A stretch of DNA of 64,000 nt from Pseudomonas sp. MM211 (GCF_020386635.1 NZ_CP081942.1:2046001-2110000); one strand, 5' to 3'. Positions 7,513 to 18,104 are shown, counted from the first letter of the stretch. Numbers and translations: made by a program. The notes: generated by a model not told the origin, from the letters alone.

Positions 7513-9075
7513 TTACAGGTTTGGGAAACGCTGGCGAATGACGTTGACCAGATCGTTGAGGCTGGCGCTGTCGTGGGTATCTACTCGCTTGCTATGAGCC
7601 CGCTCGGTTTCGTCGAGAGCATCCTGCCCGGCGCGCTGTGCTTCGATCACCTGCAGTGTGGCGTCAGACGGGTCATCACCCTGTTGCTGGCGCTGCTGCA
7701 GCCAACTGCTGATGACCGAATCCGGCGCCTGACAGTCGGCAATCAGGAAGGGCACACCGGTATCTTCAGCGATGCGCAGGGCTGCCTGGCGCTGCGGGCG
7801 CTTGAGGTAGGTGGCGTCGAGAACCACGGGGTAACCCGCATGCAGTACCAGATCGGCCAGTTGATTCAGACGCTCGTAGACCGACTTGCTGGCATCGTCG
7901 CTATAAATACCGGTTTTGAGCTGGTCACCGGCATTCACCGCCTGTTCACCCAGCAGGCGCTTACGCTCGACGTCCGAACGGATGCGGATCGCGCCGAGTG
8001 CCTCGACCAGGCGCAGCGCAACCTGGCTCTTGCCGACCGCCGATATGCCATGAGTCACGGCCAGGAAGCGAGCCGGAATGGCGCTGTAACTTTCTGCCAG
8101 GCTGGCATAGCCGCGGTACTGGCGCAGGATCACCGCTCGTTGCACGGCATCCTGTTCCTGGCCAAGGCGGAACAGCGCGACCTTGGCGCGTACCAGCGCG
8201 CGGTGGGCCTTGTAGAGATTGAACACCTTCAGGGAGCCGTAATCGCCAGTGTGCTCCAGCCAGCCGTTGAGCAGGCGCCGCGCCAGGCACTTGAGGCCGC
8301 GGTCTTCAAGATCCATGACCAGGAAGGCGGTATCCAGGGCGATGTCGGTCAGGCGGAATGGCTCGTTGAACTCGATGCAGTCGAACAGCGTCGCGTGGCC
8401 GTCCAGCAGGGTCGCATTACCCAAGTGAATGTCGCCGTGACACTCGCGGATAAAACCGTCGCGAGCCCTGGCCTCGAGATCCGGCCACAGGCGCTCGAGG
8501 CTGGTTTCCACCCAGCTTTCCAGGGCGTCCAATTGCTGCAGATCGGCCTTGTCGTTGAGCATCGGACGGATCTGCTCGAAGTTCTGTCGTAACGGCGCAA
8601 CGATGGCCGTGGCGTTGCACAGCGAGTGATCGGTTGCGACCTGAGGCGTTTGCTGGTGAAAGTCGGCGATCTGTCTGGCCAGTGCATCGATATGCGCCTC
8701 GTTCAGTTCGCCTCGGGCCTGCACCTCTGCCAGCAACTGCTCCTGGGGGAATTGACGCATCTTCAGCGCGTATTCGATGGCCGAACCTTCGCCGTCCAGT
8801 CGCGGAGCGTCGGCGCTGCCGCTGATCGGCAACACCTCCAGATACAAATCCTGGGTCAGGCGCTGATTGAGGCGCAGCTCCTCCTGGCAAAAGTGCTGGC
8901 GGGACTCCAGGGATGTGAAATTGAGAAAGCCGAAATCGACCGGTTTTTTGATTTTGTAGGCGTAAGGGCCCGTCAGCAAAACCCAGGAAATGTGGGTTTC
9001 TATGACACTGAAACCGTCTACCGGGTGCGGATAAAGGGCCGGGTTCTGCAAGGCGGTAATCAGGGCTTGGCTCAC
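7513..9075 (-). CDS. Bifunctional aminoglycoside-phosphotransferase-like / ATP-binding kinase protein
   Basis: 520 residues with two recognisable parts. Residues about 1-310 have the APH/choline-kinase fold: a lysine-rich nucleotide region (GPYAYKIKKPVDFGFLNFTS), the catalytic HGDIHLGN (H at about 213), and FDCIEFN as the metal-binding aspartate segment. Residues about 335-520 are a P-loop kinase domain with Walker A GISAVGKS (about 343-350) and VLDATYLKRPQRQAAL further on, as in the AAA_33/zeta-toxin-like kinases. This two-domain arrangement is widespread in proteobacteria (PA4701-like) and its substrate is not known. It is not evidence for aminoglycoside resistance. It is divergent from mrcB. 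Confidence 0.85.
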   Translation of the reverse strand: MSQALITALQNPALYPHPVDGFSVIETHISWVLLTGPYAYKIKKPVDFGFLNFTSLESRQHFCQEELRLNQRLTQDLYLEVLPISGSADAPRLDGEGSAIEYALKMRQFPQEQLLAEVQARGELNEAHIDALARQIADFHQQTPQVATDHSLCNATAIVAPLRQNFEQIRPMLNDKADLQQLDALESWVETSLERLWPDLEARARDGFIRECHGDIHLGNATLLDGHATLFDCIEFNEPFRLTDIALDTAFLVMDLEDRGLKCLARRLLNGWLEHTGDYGSLKVFNLYKAHRALVRAKVALFRLGQEQDAVQRAVILRQYRGYASLAESYSAIPARFLAVTHGISAVGKSQVALRLVEALGAIRIRSDVERKRLLGEQAVNAGDQLKTGIYSDDASKSVYERLNQLADLVLHAGYPVVLDATYLKRPQRQAALRIAEDTGVPFLIADCQAPDSVISSWLQQRQQQGDDPSDATLQVIEAQRAGQDALDETERAHSKRVDTHDSASLNDLVNVIRQRFPNL

Positions 9076-9253
9076 GGGTGATCCTTGGCTTGGATAGGAG
9101 GAAAACAGGTGCGCATTATGGCCCCTCTCTGCGGGGGTGCAAATCGTTAGGGGCTGTTGCCGCTATAGCGCCACCTGCAGGGCTGTTTCGAAACGTGAAC
9201 AGCCTCTCGGCAGTGCCTGCCGGCGTTTCGCAAAGTGCGTATAATGCCGCGCC

Positions 9254-11572
9254 ATGACTCGTACCCGATCTTCTCGCTCCCGTTCCAAACGCCGCCCCCG
9301 TGGCATGCGCCCCTTGCTGGGCTGGGCTGTAAAGCTTGGCCTGGTGGGTTTGGTGCTGTTCGCCGGTTTTGCGGTTTACCTCGATGCCATCGTTCAGGAG
9401 AAATTCTCCGGCAAGCGCTGGACTGTTCCGGCCAAGGTCTATGCCCGGCCTTTGGAGTTGTTCGTTGGTCAGAAACTGGCCAAGGACGATCTGCTCAAGG
9501 AGATGGATGCCCTCGGCTATCGTCGTGAAAGCGCGGCGAACGGCCCAGGTGCGGTTTCCGTGTCGGGCAACAACATTTCCCTGCACTCGCGCGGCTTCCA
9601 GTTCTACGAGAGTGCTGAGCAGGCGCAGCAGGTCAATGTGCGCTTCTCCGGCGATTATGTCGCGGCGCTGACCAGGGCCGACGGCAAAGACTTGGCTGTG
9701 GCGCGTCTGGAGCCGATGCTGATCGGCGGTCTGTACCCTGCACATCAGGAAGACCGTGTGCTGATCAAACTCGATCAGGTGCCTGCCTATCTGGTGGAAA
9801 CCCTGGTGGCCGTCGAGGATCGGGAGTTCTTCAATCATTACGGCGTATCGCCGAAGTCCATCGCCCGTGCCGTATGGGTCAACGCCACTGCCGGCCAGTT
9901 GCGCCAGGGTGGCAGTACCCTGACCCAGCAGTTGGTGAAGAACTTCTACCTGACCAACGAGCGCAGCCTGACCCGCAAGATCACCGAAGCCATGATGGCG
10001 GTGCTGCTGGAACTGCATTACGACAAGCGCGAGATTCTTGAGGCGTACCTCAACGAGGTGTTCCTCGGTCAGGACGGCCAGCGCGCCGTGCACGGCTTCG
10101 GGCTGGCCAGCCAGTATTTCTTCAGTCAGCCGCTTTCCGAGCTCAAGCTCGATCAGGTGGCGCTGTTGGTGGGTATGGTCAAGGGGCCTACCTTCTATAA
10201 CCCGCGCCGCAACCCTGAGCGGGCACTGGCCCGGCGTAACCTGATTCTCGACCTGCTGGCCGAGCAGGGCGTGGTATCCCCGGAAGAAGCCGCCGCCGCC
10301 AAAGAGCGCCCGCTGGGCGTCACCCAGCGTGGCAGCATGGCCAATGGTTCGTTCCCGGCGTTCCTCGACCTGGTTCGCCGTCAACTTCGTCAGGATTACC
10401 GTGATGAGGATTTAACCGAAGAAGGGCTGCGCATCTTCACCAGTTTTGATCCGATCCTGCAGCTCAAGGCCGAAGATGCATTGGCGGAAACCTTCAAACG
10501 TCAGGCTGGACGCAAGGGTTCCGATCAGGTCGAAGCTGGCATGGTGGTCACCAATCCTGAGACCGGTGAGATCCAGGCCTTGATCGGCAGCCGCCAACCA
10601 CGCTTCGCCGGGTTCAACCGTGCGTTGGACGCGGTGCGGCCCATTGGCTCGCTGATCAAACCGGCCATCTATCTGACCGCTCTCGAGCGCCCTAGCCAGT
10701 ACACCCTGACCAGTCGCGTGTTGGACGAACCGTTCTCGGTAAAGGGCCAGGATGGTCAGGTATGGAAACCACAGAACTACGATCGCAAGGCACACGGCAG
10801 CATTTATCTGTATCAGGGCCTGGCCAACTCCTACAACCTGTCCACCGCCAAACTAGGCTTGGAACTGGGCGTGCCGAACGTGCTCAAAACCCTCGAGCGC
10901 CTAGGTGTGTCGCGGCAGTGGCCAGCCTATCCGTCGATGTTGCTGGGGGCCGGCGCGCTGACGCCGCTGGAAGTGACAGGCATGTACCAGACGCTGGCCA
11001 GTGGTGGCTTCAATACGCCGTTGCGCGGGATTCGTAGCGTACTGACCGCCGAAGGCGAGCCGCTCAAGCGCTATCCGTATCAGATCCAGCAGCGTTTTGA
11101 TGCAGGTTCGATCTATCTGCTGCAAAACGCCATGCAGCGCACCATGCGTGAAGGCACTGGCCGCTCGGTTTACAGCCAGCTGCCAAGCTCGCTGACGCTG
11201 GCAGGCAAGACCGGTACCAGTAACGATTCGCGGGACAGCTGGTTCGCTGGTTTCAGCCAAGACATCTTGGCTGTGGTGTGGATGGGCCGTGACGACAACG
11301 GGCCGACTCCGTTTACCGGCGCGACCGGTGCGTTGCAGGCCTGGACGGGCTTCATGCGGCGGGCCGACCCGCTGCCGCTGGACATGCCAATGCCCGACAA
11401 TGTGGTGCAGGCGTGGGTGGATGCATCGACTGGGCAGGGCTCGGCAGAGAATTGTCCAGGTGCCGTACAGATGCCGTATATTCGCGGCAGCGAGCCGGCC
11501 CCGGGGCCTGGTTGTGGTATTCAAGCCCCCGTCGATTCGGTGATGGATTGGGTGAAAGGCTGGTTGGAATAA
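9254..11572 (+). CDS. mrcB: Penicillin-binding protein 1B (bifunctional peptidoglycan synthase)
   Basis: 772 residues, normal for PBP1b. A basic cytoplasmic tail rich in Arg (RTRSSRSRSKRRPRG) precedes one membrane helix (about 25-45, LGLVGLVLFAGFAVYLDAIV). Then come a UB2H-like region and the GT51 glycosyltransferase with catalytic EDREFFNHYG (E at about 188) and RQGGSTLTQQLVKN. The transpeptidase domain has SLIK (Ser about 466), SYN in NSYNLSTAK, and KTGTS (about 652). It polymerises and cross-links peptidoglycan in the periplasm. The lipoprotein gene 12 bp downstream is probably co-transcribed; in Pseudomonas the PBP1b activator is a lipoprotein, but I do not see that the downstream gene is it. 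Confidence 0.96.
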   Translation: MTRTRSSRSRSKRRPRGMRPLLGWAVKLGLVGLVLFAGFAVYLDAIVQEKFSGKRWTVPAKVYARPLELFVGQKLAKDDLLKEMDALGYRRESAANGPGAVSVSGNNISLHSRGFQFYESAEQAQQVNVRFSGDYVAALTRADGKDLAVARLEPMLIGGLYPAHQEDRVLIKLDQVPAYLVETLVAVEDREFFNHYGVSPKSIARAVWVNATAGQLRQGGSTLTQQLVKNFYLTNERSLTRKITEAMMAVLLELHYDKREILEAYLNEVFLGQDGQRAVHGFGLASQYFFSQPLSELKLDQVALLVGMVKGPTFYNPRRNPERALARRNLILDLLAEQGVVSPEEAAAAKERPLGVTQRGSMANGSFPAFLDLVRRQLRQDYRDEDLTEEGLRIFTSFDPILQLKAEDALAETFKRQAGRKGSDQVEAGMVVTNPETGEIQALIGSRQPRFAGFNRALDAVRPIGSLIKPAIYLTALERPSQYTLTSRVLDEPFSVKGQDGQVWKPQNYDRKAHGSIYLYQGLANSYNLSTAKLGLELGVPNVLKTLERLGVSRQWPAYPSMLLGAGALTPLEVTGMYQTLASGGFNTPLRGIRSVLTAEGEPLKRYPYQIQQRFDAGSIYLLQNAMQRTMREGTGRSVYSQLPSSLTLAGKTGTSNDSRDSWFAGFSQDILAVVWMGRDDNGPTPFTGATGALQAWTGFMRRADPLPLDMPMPDNVVQAWVDASTGQGSAENCPGAVQMPYIRGSEPAPGPGCGIQAPVDSVMDWVKGWLE

Positions 11573-11584
11573 GAGAGGTTTGAC

Positions 11585-12328
11585 GTGAGTAAGTGGTTGA
11601 TTCCCGTTTTGACTGCCTCGGTAGTGCTGGGAGGTTGTGCCAGCGTACAGCGTGGTTCCATTCCGGTCGTGGATTCCGGTACTTCTGCGTATGAGCAGGA
11701 CGATCGACCCGGCAACGGCTACAGCAATGCGCCTGCAGCGACGCAGCAACCGGCTCAGCCCTCGTCGGATGATGCCGGCGTGGTGGTGATGGTGCCAGGC
11801 GGCGGTAACCCGTCGGCGCCAATCGATACCTATGCGGCGCCGGCTGGGGCTCCCGCCAACGGAGGCGGGCTGACATTCGATGAGCCGCCGTTGAGCAGCG
11901 AACCTTTAGGGTCGACGACATACGGCAATGCGCCGCCGTCTCAGCCATCGACGCCGAGCGGCATCCCCAGTGGCAATAGCGGTGGTTTGGCCGCCGATGA
12001 ACAACTGGATGGGCCGGTACTGGCACTGTTGACCAGTGCGCAACAGCAGCAGACTGGCGGCGACCTTAATGGCGCCGCTTCAAGCCTGGAGCGTGCGCAG
12101 CGTATTGCCCCGCGTGAACCGCAGGTGCTTTATCGTCTCGCCGAAGTGCGCCTGGCTCAGGGCGATGCCGCTCAAGCCGAGCAGTTCGCCCGTCGTGGCC
12201 TTAGCTACGCCAGTGGTCGTCCGGCTCTGCAGGCCAGCCTGTGGGATCTGATTGCCAAGTCTCGTGAGCAGCAGGGTGACGCAGCAGGTGCGGCCCAGGC
12301 TCGTGAGCGTGCGCGAGTCAATCTGTGA
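11585..12328 (+). CDS. TPR-type lipoprotein downstream of PBP1b
   Basis: 247 residues from a GTG at 11585. The signal peptide MSKWLIPVLTASVVLGGC ends in a lipobox (LGGC), so it should be a lipid-anchored envelope protein. Residues about 35-135 are a low-complexity Pro/Ala/Gly/Ser linker. Residues about 150-247 contain tetratricopeptide-like helices (GDLNGAASSLERAQRIAPRE, PQVLYRLAEVRLAQGDAAQA). It follows mrcB by 12 bp and overlaps the next gene by 4 bp, so all three form one operon. TPR lipoproteins next to PBPs often scaffold cell-wall enzymes; that role is inference. Confidence 0.8.
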   Translation: MSKWLIPVLTASVVLGGCASVQRGSIPVVDSGTSAYEQDDRPGNGYSNAPAATQQPAQPSSDDAGVVVMVPGGGNPSAPIDTYAAPAGAPANGGGLTFDEPPLSSEPLGSTTYGNAPPSQPSTPSGIPSGNSGGLAADEQLDGPVLALLTSAQQQQTGGDLNGAASSLERAQRIAPREPQVLYRLAEVRLAQGDAAQAEQFARRGLSYASGRPALQASLWDLIAKSREQQGDAAGAAQARERARVNL

Positions 12329-12654
12329 CGGCTGCACCAATCAACCAGATCGCCGACCAGCTGTTGCTGGTCGAGCGCGCATTACGGGTGCAGGGCTGGT
12401 GGGACGCAACGCCGCCGAGCGAGGAGGCGCTGGCCAGTGAGCAGCCGTTCTGTGTGGACACGCTGGACTTCGCTCAGTGGCTGCAATGGATCTTCCTGCC
12501 ACGCATGAAGGCTATTATCGAAGCTGGTGCTGATCTGCCCGCGGTATCCGGCATTCTGCCGATGGCCGAGCAGGTCTATGGTGCGAACAGCCGTGCTGCA
12601 GCCGATTTGCTCAAGGCACTCGGCGATTTCGACCGGCTGATCACTGCGGGCTGA
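12325..12654 (+). CDS. YqcC family protein (DUF446)
   Basis: 109 residues, the normal size for the YqcC family. It starts at a GTG that overlaps the previous gene's stop by 4 nt, giving translational coupling. Family features are LLLVERALRVQGWWD near the N-terminus, and in the middle FAQWLQWIFLPRMKAIIEAG and LPAVSGILPMAEQVYG. It is an all-helical cytosolic protein. In enterobacteria yqcC lies next to the pseudouridine synthase truC; its function is not established. Here it is the last gene of the mrcB operon, ending just before a convergent gene. Confidence 0.85.
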   Translation: MTAAPINQIADQLLLVERALRVQGWWDATPPSEEALASEQPFCVDTLDFAQWLQWIFLPRMKAIIEAGADLPAVSGILPMAEQVYGANSRAAADLLKALGDFDRLITAG

Positions 12655-12672
12655 AGCCCGCAGCCTTTCTCG

Positions 12673-13107
12673 TTACTTGCAGCTCTCGGTGATCGCTTTC
12701 TTGCTATCGGCTATGCGCTGCTGACGTTCATCTTCGCCGAGACGGCGCATCTCTCCACCATCCTCCACGCGAACCCGCGGGTTGTTCTCCAGCTGCGCGA
12801 GGTTGTTGCGCTGGGTCTCGCAGTACTTGCGCAGTTGCACTTGCTGTTCGGCCACTTCCTTCTTGACCTTGGCATCGGCGGCTGCCTGCTCCGGGTCGGC
12901 GATGTCCTGAAAGGTTGGTGCCGGCTTCGGCTCTGTGGAGGGTGGCGGCGGAGCGGCCTTGTTGATGGTGGTGGCTTGCTGGCCCTGCGGCGGTTGTTCA
13001 CTGAAATGGGTAACGCCTTGGGCGTCGACCCATTTGTATACCTGGCCGGCCATGGCGGTGGTGCTCAGGGCGAGCGCCAGGCTGGTAGTGAGGATCATGC
13101 GGCGCAT
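12673..13107 (-). CDS. Periplasmic DUF4124-domain protein
   Basis: 144 residues. The signal peptide MRRMILTTSLALALSTTAMA is followed directly by GQVYKWVDAQGVTHFSEQPP, the diagnostic beginning of the DUF4124 domain (YKWVD..G..H.S..PP). A Pro/Ala-rich linker and then a charged helix with QVQLRKYCETQRNNLAQLEN follow. AAGGAA lies 6 nt before the ATG at 13105-13107. DUF4124 proteins are common in Pseudomonas envelopes and lack a defined function. It is convergent with the mrcB operon and divergent from the ilvI leader. Confidence 0.85.
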   Translation of the reverse strand: MRRMILTTSLALALSTTAMAGQVYKWVDAQGVTHFSEQPPQGQQATTINKAAPPPPSTEPKPAPTFQDIADPEQAAADAKVKKEVAEQQVQLRKYCETQRNNLAQLENNPRVRVEDGGEMRRLGEDERQQRIADSKKAITESCK

Positions 13108-13651
13108 GGGAATTCCTTTTTAGGCTGTTGCCGAACCCTGATGACGGCCAGGCTTCGGTATTCGTGGTCTCTGCCTCGCACACTGGGCACTAATGGCTGC
13201 AGTGGTGAAGTATCTGGCGATTACTATAACCAAATAGGCCGTCTGTCCATCCTGCGCTGCTTCACATCGGCACCGGTTTTTCGCAGATACATGTGGCTGA
13301 GTGCCTCTGCGCACTTTATAGGTATCAGTGAATTGCATATTCCATCACGGATCACTTGACTTGCCGTCGTCGAATAACAACAATCGAATGCTCTCTGTAG
13401 TGGGGTCAGCCGCAAGCTGGCTTCAGCTCAGTAGACATGAGGTGCTACCCGCGCCGACCTTTCGTTACACCCGCAACGCGTTACCTCGCGCTGGGTGGGA
13501 AATCCCGAAGCACACCAGGGATGTTCCCAATACTTGCTCAGTTGTAGCTGACGTAGTCGGCGACCACAGTCGCTCATGCTCTGCTGACAGTAAACCTACT
13601 TGGGCCGTACCTGCAAAAGGGCGGTTTTCTGGCGTTTTAGAGGTGAACAAC
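13108..13651 (+). promoter_or_regulatory. Long untranslated leader / control region upstream of ilvI
   Basis: 544 bp without a recognisable gene. It must hold the ilvIH promoter; a TTGACT at about 13357 is a candidate -35, but no convincing -10 is seen at the right distance. The ilvI frame is open back to 13328 (108 extra codons), but the encoded peptide looks unlike a conserved AHAS N-terminus, and the GTG at 13652 has a clear ribosome-binding site. I found no leader peptide rich in Ile/Val/Leu followed by an attenuator hairpin, so classical ilv attenuation is not supported. Confidence 0.5.
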
Positions 13652-15382
13652 GTGGAGCTTTTATCCGGCGCTGAAATGGTCGTCCGCTCGTTGCGTGATG
13701 AAGGCGTTAAGTACATCTACGGGTACCCAGGCGGTGCCCTCCTGCACATTTACGATGCCTTGTTCAAAGAACCGGAAGTGACACACATCCTGGTTCGTCA
13801 CGAACAGGCGGCGACTCATATGGCAGACGGTTATGCCCGTGCCACCGGTAAAGCCGGCGTGGTGCTGGTTACGTCTGGCCCCGGCGCGACCAATGCTGTC
13901 ACCGGTATCGCCACTGCCTATATGGATTCCATCCCGATGGTGATCCTCTCCGGTCAGGTGGCCAGCACCGTGGTTGGCACCGATGCCTTCCAGGAAGTCG
14001 ACATGGTCGGCATCTCTCGCCCGATCGTGAAGCACAGCTTCATTATCAAGCATCCTTCGGAAATTCCCGAAGTGATCAAGAAAGCTTTCTATCTTGCCGA
14101 GTCTGGTCGTCCGGGCCCGGTGGTCGTGGACATTCCCAAGGACATGGGCGACCCGACCCAGAAGTTCGAATACAGCTACCCGAAAAAGGTCAAGCTGCGC
14201 TCCTACAGTCCTGCGGTTCGTGGTCACTCTGGGCAGATCCGCAAAGCGGCGGAAATGCTTATTGCGGCCAAGCGTCCGATCATCTATTCCGGTGGTGGTG
14301 TAATCCTCGGTGGTGCTTCGGCACAACTGACCGAGCTGGCCCGCGCACTGAACGTTCCGGTCACCAATACCTTGATGGGCCTTGGCGCCTACCCGGGCGA
14401 CGACCGTCAGTTCGTCGGCATGTTGGGCATGCACGGCAGCTACACCGCCAACCTGGCTATGCACCACGCCGATGTCATTCTGGCAGTCGGTGCGCGCTTC
14501 GACGACCGGGTCATCAACGGTGAAACCGCAGCCAAGTTCTGTCCGAACGCCAAGATCATCCACATCGACATCGACCCGGCGTCGATCTCCAAGACGGTCA
14601 AGGCCGATATTCCGATCGTTGGCCCGGTCGACAGCGTGTTGAGCGAGATGGTCGCCGCACTCAAGGAAATCGAGCAGCGTCCGGACAGCGAGTCTCAAGC
14701 CACCTGGTGGAAGCAGATCGAAGAATGGCGCGGCGGCGGTCGCCTGTTCCCTTATAACGAGGGTGACGGCAGCATCATCAAGCCGCAGACCGTGATCGAG
14801 ACCCTGTGCGAAGTCACCAAAGGTGATGCCTTCGTCAGCTCCGATGTTGGCCAGCACCAGATGTTCGCGGCGCAGTATTATCGCTTCAACAAGCCGAACC
14901 GCTGGATCAACTCCGGTGGCCTGGGCACCATGGGCTTCGGCTTCCCGGCGGCCATGGGCGTCAAGCTGAACTTCCCGGACAGCGACGTGGCCTGCGTCAC
15001 CGGTGAGGGCAGCATCCAGATGAACATTCAGGAGCTGTCGACCTGCCTGCAGTACGACCTGCCGGTGAAGATCGTCAACCTCAACAATGGTGCGCTGGGC
15101 ATGGTTCGCCAGTGGCAGGACATGCAGTACAGCAGCCGTTACTCGCACTCCTACATGGAATCGCTGCCTGACTTCGTCAAGCTGGCCGAGTCTTATGGGC
15201 ACGTGGGCATCCGCATCACTGACCTGAAAGACCTCAAGCCGAAGATGGAAGAGGCGTTTGCGATGAAGGATCGCCTGGTGTTCCTCGACATCGCCGTGGA
15301 TACCAGCGAGCACGTCTACCCGATGCAGATTCGGGGTGGGGCGATGCGCGACATGTGGCTGAGCAAGACGGAGCGTACCTGA
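13652..15382 (+). CDS. ilvI: Acetolactate synthase large (catalytic) subunit
   Basis: 576 residues. Condenses two pyruvates, or pyruvate and 2-oxobutyrate, in the first common step of valine/leucine/isoleucine synthesis, using TPP and FAD. Seen: [20 protein letters not shown] at the start, the TPP glutamate in [14 protein letters not shown], the FAD-domain stretch [15 protein letters not shown], and the TPP-binding GEGSIQMN...NLNN near the C-terminus. The start is the GTG at 13652 (AGAGGTGA about 8 nt upstream), which gives [18 protein letters not shown] as in Pseudomonas orthologues; a longer open frame upstream is discounted. ilvH begins 1 nt after the stop codon, so the two subunits are co-expressed. 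Confidence 0.95.
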   Translation: MELLSGAEMVVRSLRDEGVKYIYGYPGGALLHIYDALFKEPEVTHILVRHEQAATHMADGYARATGKAGVVLVTSGPGATNAVTGIATAYMDSIPMVILSGQVASTVVGTDAFQEVDMVGISRPIVKHSFIIKHPSEIPEVIKKAFYLAESGRPGPVVVDIPKDMGDPTQKFEYSYPKKVKLRSYSPAVRGHSGQIRKAAEMLIAAKRPIIYSGGGVILGGASAQLTELARALNVPVTNTLMGLGAYPGDDRQFVGMLGMHGSYTANLAMHHADVILAVGARFDDRVINGETAAKFCPNAKIIHIDIDPASISKTVKADIPIVGPVDSVLSEMVAALKEIEQRPDSESQATWWKQIEEWRGGGRLFPYNEGDGSIIKPQTVIETLCEVTKGDAFVSSDVGQHQMFAAQYYRFNKPNRWINSGGLGTMGFGFPAAMGVKLNFPDSDVACVTGEGSIQMNIQELSTCLQYDLPVKIVNLNNGALGMVRQWQDMQYSSRYSHSYMESLPDFVKLAESYGHVGIRITDLKDLKPKMEEAFAMKDRLVFLDIAVDTSEHVYPMQIRGGAMRDMWLSKTERT

Positions 15383-15383
15383 C

Positions 15384-15875
15384 ATGCGTCATATCATTTC
15401 CCTGCTGCTGGAAAACGAACCGGGAGCGCTGTCGCGTGTGGTCGGCCTGTTCTCCCAACGCAACTACAACATCGAAAGCCTGACCGTGGCGCCGACCGAA
15501 GACCCGACCCTGTCGCGTCTGACGTTGACCACGATTGGCCATGATGACGTGATCGAGCAGATCACCAAGAACCTCAACAAGCTGATCGAAGTGGTCAAGC
15601 TGGTGGATCTGTCGGAAAACGCTCACATCGAGCGTGAACTGATGCTGGTCAAGGTCAAGGCCACCGGCGCCCAGCGCGCCGAGGTGAAGCGCACCACCGA
15701 CATCTTCCGTGGGCAGATCGTCGATGTGACACCGAGCGTCTATACCATCCAGCTGGCCGGTACCAGCGACAAGCTGGACAGCTTCATCCAGGCCATCGGC
15801 ACCGCGCTGATTCTGGAAACCGTACGCAGCGGCGTTACAGGTATCGCCCGCGGCGACAAGGTGCTGAGCATCTGA
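15384..15875 (+). CDS. ilvH: Acetolactate synthase small (regulatory) subunit
   Basis: 163 residues, the typical size. The N-terminal ACT domain reads MRHIISLLLENEPGALSRVVGLFSQRNYNIESLTVAPTEDPTLSRLT, with the family's NEPGALSRV and RNYNIESL motifs. It activates the IlvI catalytic subunit and makes the enzyme sensitive to valine feedback. The gene follows ilvI by 1 nt and ends before an intrinsic terminator at about 15891-15918, so ilvIH is a two-gene unit; ilvC lies separately, past the divergent regulator. Confidence 0.96.
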   Translation: MRHIISLLLENEPGALSRVVGLFSQRNYNIESLTVAPTEDPTLSRLTLTTIGHDDVIEQITKNLNKLIEVVKLVDLSENAHIERELMLVKVKATGAQRAEVKRTTDIFRGQIVDVTPSVYTIQLAGTSDKLDSFIQAIGTALILETVRSGVTGIARGDKVLSI

Positions 15876-15890
15876 TCGCAGCATTGAAGA

Positions 15891-15918
15891 AGCCCCGCCC
15901 TGTGCGGGGTTTTTTTTG
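15891..15918 (+). terminator. Intrinsic terminator of ilvIH
   Basis: GC-rich stem CCCCGC/GCGGGG with a short CCTGT loop, followed by eight T. It lies 16 bp after the ilvH stop codon. Confidence 0.9.
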
Positions 15919-15926
15919 CCTGGAAT

Positions 15927-16808
15927 TTACCGTTGGCGGTTCCAGAAGGCTGCGATCAGCGGATCCTTGAGGCGCTTTTCCAGCGCGAACAGGCCGATGT
16001 CGTAGGCGGTCAGTGGTGGCTGAATATCGTAGAGGCGGATGCGTGCGGCCAGTGGACTGTTGTCCAGTACGATCTGCGGCACCACACCGATACCGAACCC
16101 CAGGCTGACCATGCTGACGATGGCTTCGTTGCCGCTTACCTGAGCATAGATCCGTGGCTTGATGTTGTGGCTTTTCAGCCAGCGGTCGGTACGAGTGCGG
16201 GCGAGGCCTTCTTCCGAGAGAATCATCGGTACGTCTTGCCAGCTTTGTGCGCCGGGACGTCTTAGTTGTTCGTCGCTCAACAACTGAGGGGACTGCGGGC
16301 CGATGAAGCGCAACTCCGAGCGGGTAATCGACTGGAAGACGACGCCGGCTGGCAAGCTGTCGGGGAGGGCGCCAATGGCAAGATCTTCCAGCCCCTGCTG
16401 CACGCGCTCGACGGCCTTTGCCGGATCGCCAGTGTGCAGCTTCATCTCGATGCGCGGGTAGTCCTGGCGAAAGCTGCTCAGGATGTCATAGAGGAAGCTG
16501 TAACTCGCCGTCACCGAGCAATATAGGGAGAGCTCCCCATGCAGCACCAGTTGATCCTCCTTGAAGGTTTGGCGAATGGCTTGCCAGCCGTTCATGACAT
16601 CGTTGGCGTACTCACGGAATTGCTGCCCCTCTCGAGTCAGCCGCACTGAGCGGTTGTCGCGGATGAACAGCGGCGCACCAAGCTCTTCTTCGAGTTGCTT
16701 GATGCTGCGACTGAGCGCAGAGGGGCTGACGTGCTGCTCTCGGCTGGTTTTGCCGAAGTGCAGGTTGTCTGCCAGGGAGAGAAAGAGCTTGAGTGCGTGA
16801 CTATCCAT
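15927..16808 (-). CDS. ilvY: LysR-type activator IlvY
   Basis: 293 residues from the ATG at 16806-16808. The N-terminal winged helix-turn-helix (MDSHALKLFLSLADNLHFGK, then SPSALSRSIKQLEEELGAPLF) is followed by a LysR substrate domain. Strong family marks are GELSLYCSVTASYSFLYDIL and KLHTGDPAKAVERVQQGLEDLAIG, and near the C-terminus GNEAIVSMVSLGFGIGVVPQ; all align well with E. coli IlvY. In enterobacteria IlvY activates the divergent ilvC in response to acetolactate/acetohydroxybutyrate, and here it is also divergent from ilvC with 125 bp between. Longer in-frame starts exist up to 16865 but would run into the operator. Confidence 0.9.
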   Translation of the reverse strand: MDSHALKLFLSLADNLHFGKTSREQHVSPSALSRSIKQLEEELGAPLFIRDNRSVRLTREGQQFREYANDVMNGWQAIRQTFKEDQLVLHGELSLYCSVTASYSFLYDILSSFRQDYPRIEMKLHTGDPAKAVERVQQGLEDLAIGALPDSLPAGVVFQSITRSELRFIGPQSPQLLSDEQLRRPGAQSWQDVPMILSEEGLARTRTDRWLKSHNIKPRIYAQVSGNEAIVSMVSLGFGIGVVPQIVLDNSPLAARIRLYDIQPPLTAYDIGLFALEKRLKDPLIAAFWNRQR

Positions 16809-16835
16809 TGGCGTTTCATATACCGGCATGTTGTG

Positions 16836-16859
16836 TTGCAAATATATCATTTTACGCAA
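16836..16859. promoter_or_regulatory. Probable IlvY operator between ilvY and ilvC
   Basis: An inverted repeat TTGC-N16-GCAA with an A/T-rich centre (AAATATATCATTTTAC), matching the LysR T-N11-A style and the known IlvY preference for TTGC/GCAA sites. It lies in the divergent control region, about 75 bp upstream of the ilvC start. Confidence 0.55.
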
Positions 16860-16876
16860 TGGCACGGATCACTTAA

Positions 16877-17950
<1,074 letters not shown>

Positions 17951-17965
17951 GTCGGATTCGATCAA

Positions 17966-17996
17966 GAAAAAACGCGGCCCTGGCCGCGTTTTTTCG
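17966..17996. terminator. Intrinsic terminator after ilvC
   Basis: Symmetric AAAAAACGCGGCC-CT-GGCCGCGTTTTTT hairpin. It could work in either direction, though only ilvC approaches it directly. Confidence 0.9.
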
Positions 17997-18104
17997 TTAT
18001 GGGCCAGGCTTCTGGTATAAAGCCCGGACGCTAATGCCGACGTTAGGGCGAACGCTTGCCCAGCGACTCGGTCGAAAATTCAAATCCGCAACAAGGTGTT
18101 GTTC

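Noticed and set aside
7513..9075. Aminoglycoside resistance gene
   Set aside because: Only the fold is shared; the fused P-loop kinase domain and the wide conservation of the gene in the genus point to a housekeeping role.
13380..13560. ilv attenuator with leader peptide
   Set aside because: Short reading frames there are not enriched in Ile, Val or Leu codons and no terminator/antiterminator pair follows.
13661..15385. 574-codon open frame antisense to ilvI
   Set aside because: It is a shadow of the coding strand caused by high GC at third positions; the sense frame is an unmistakable acetolactate synthase.
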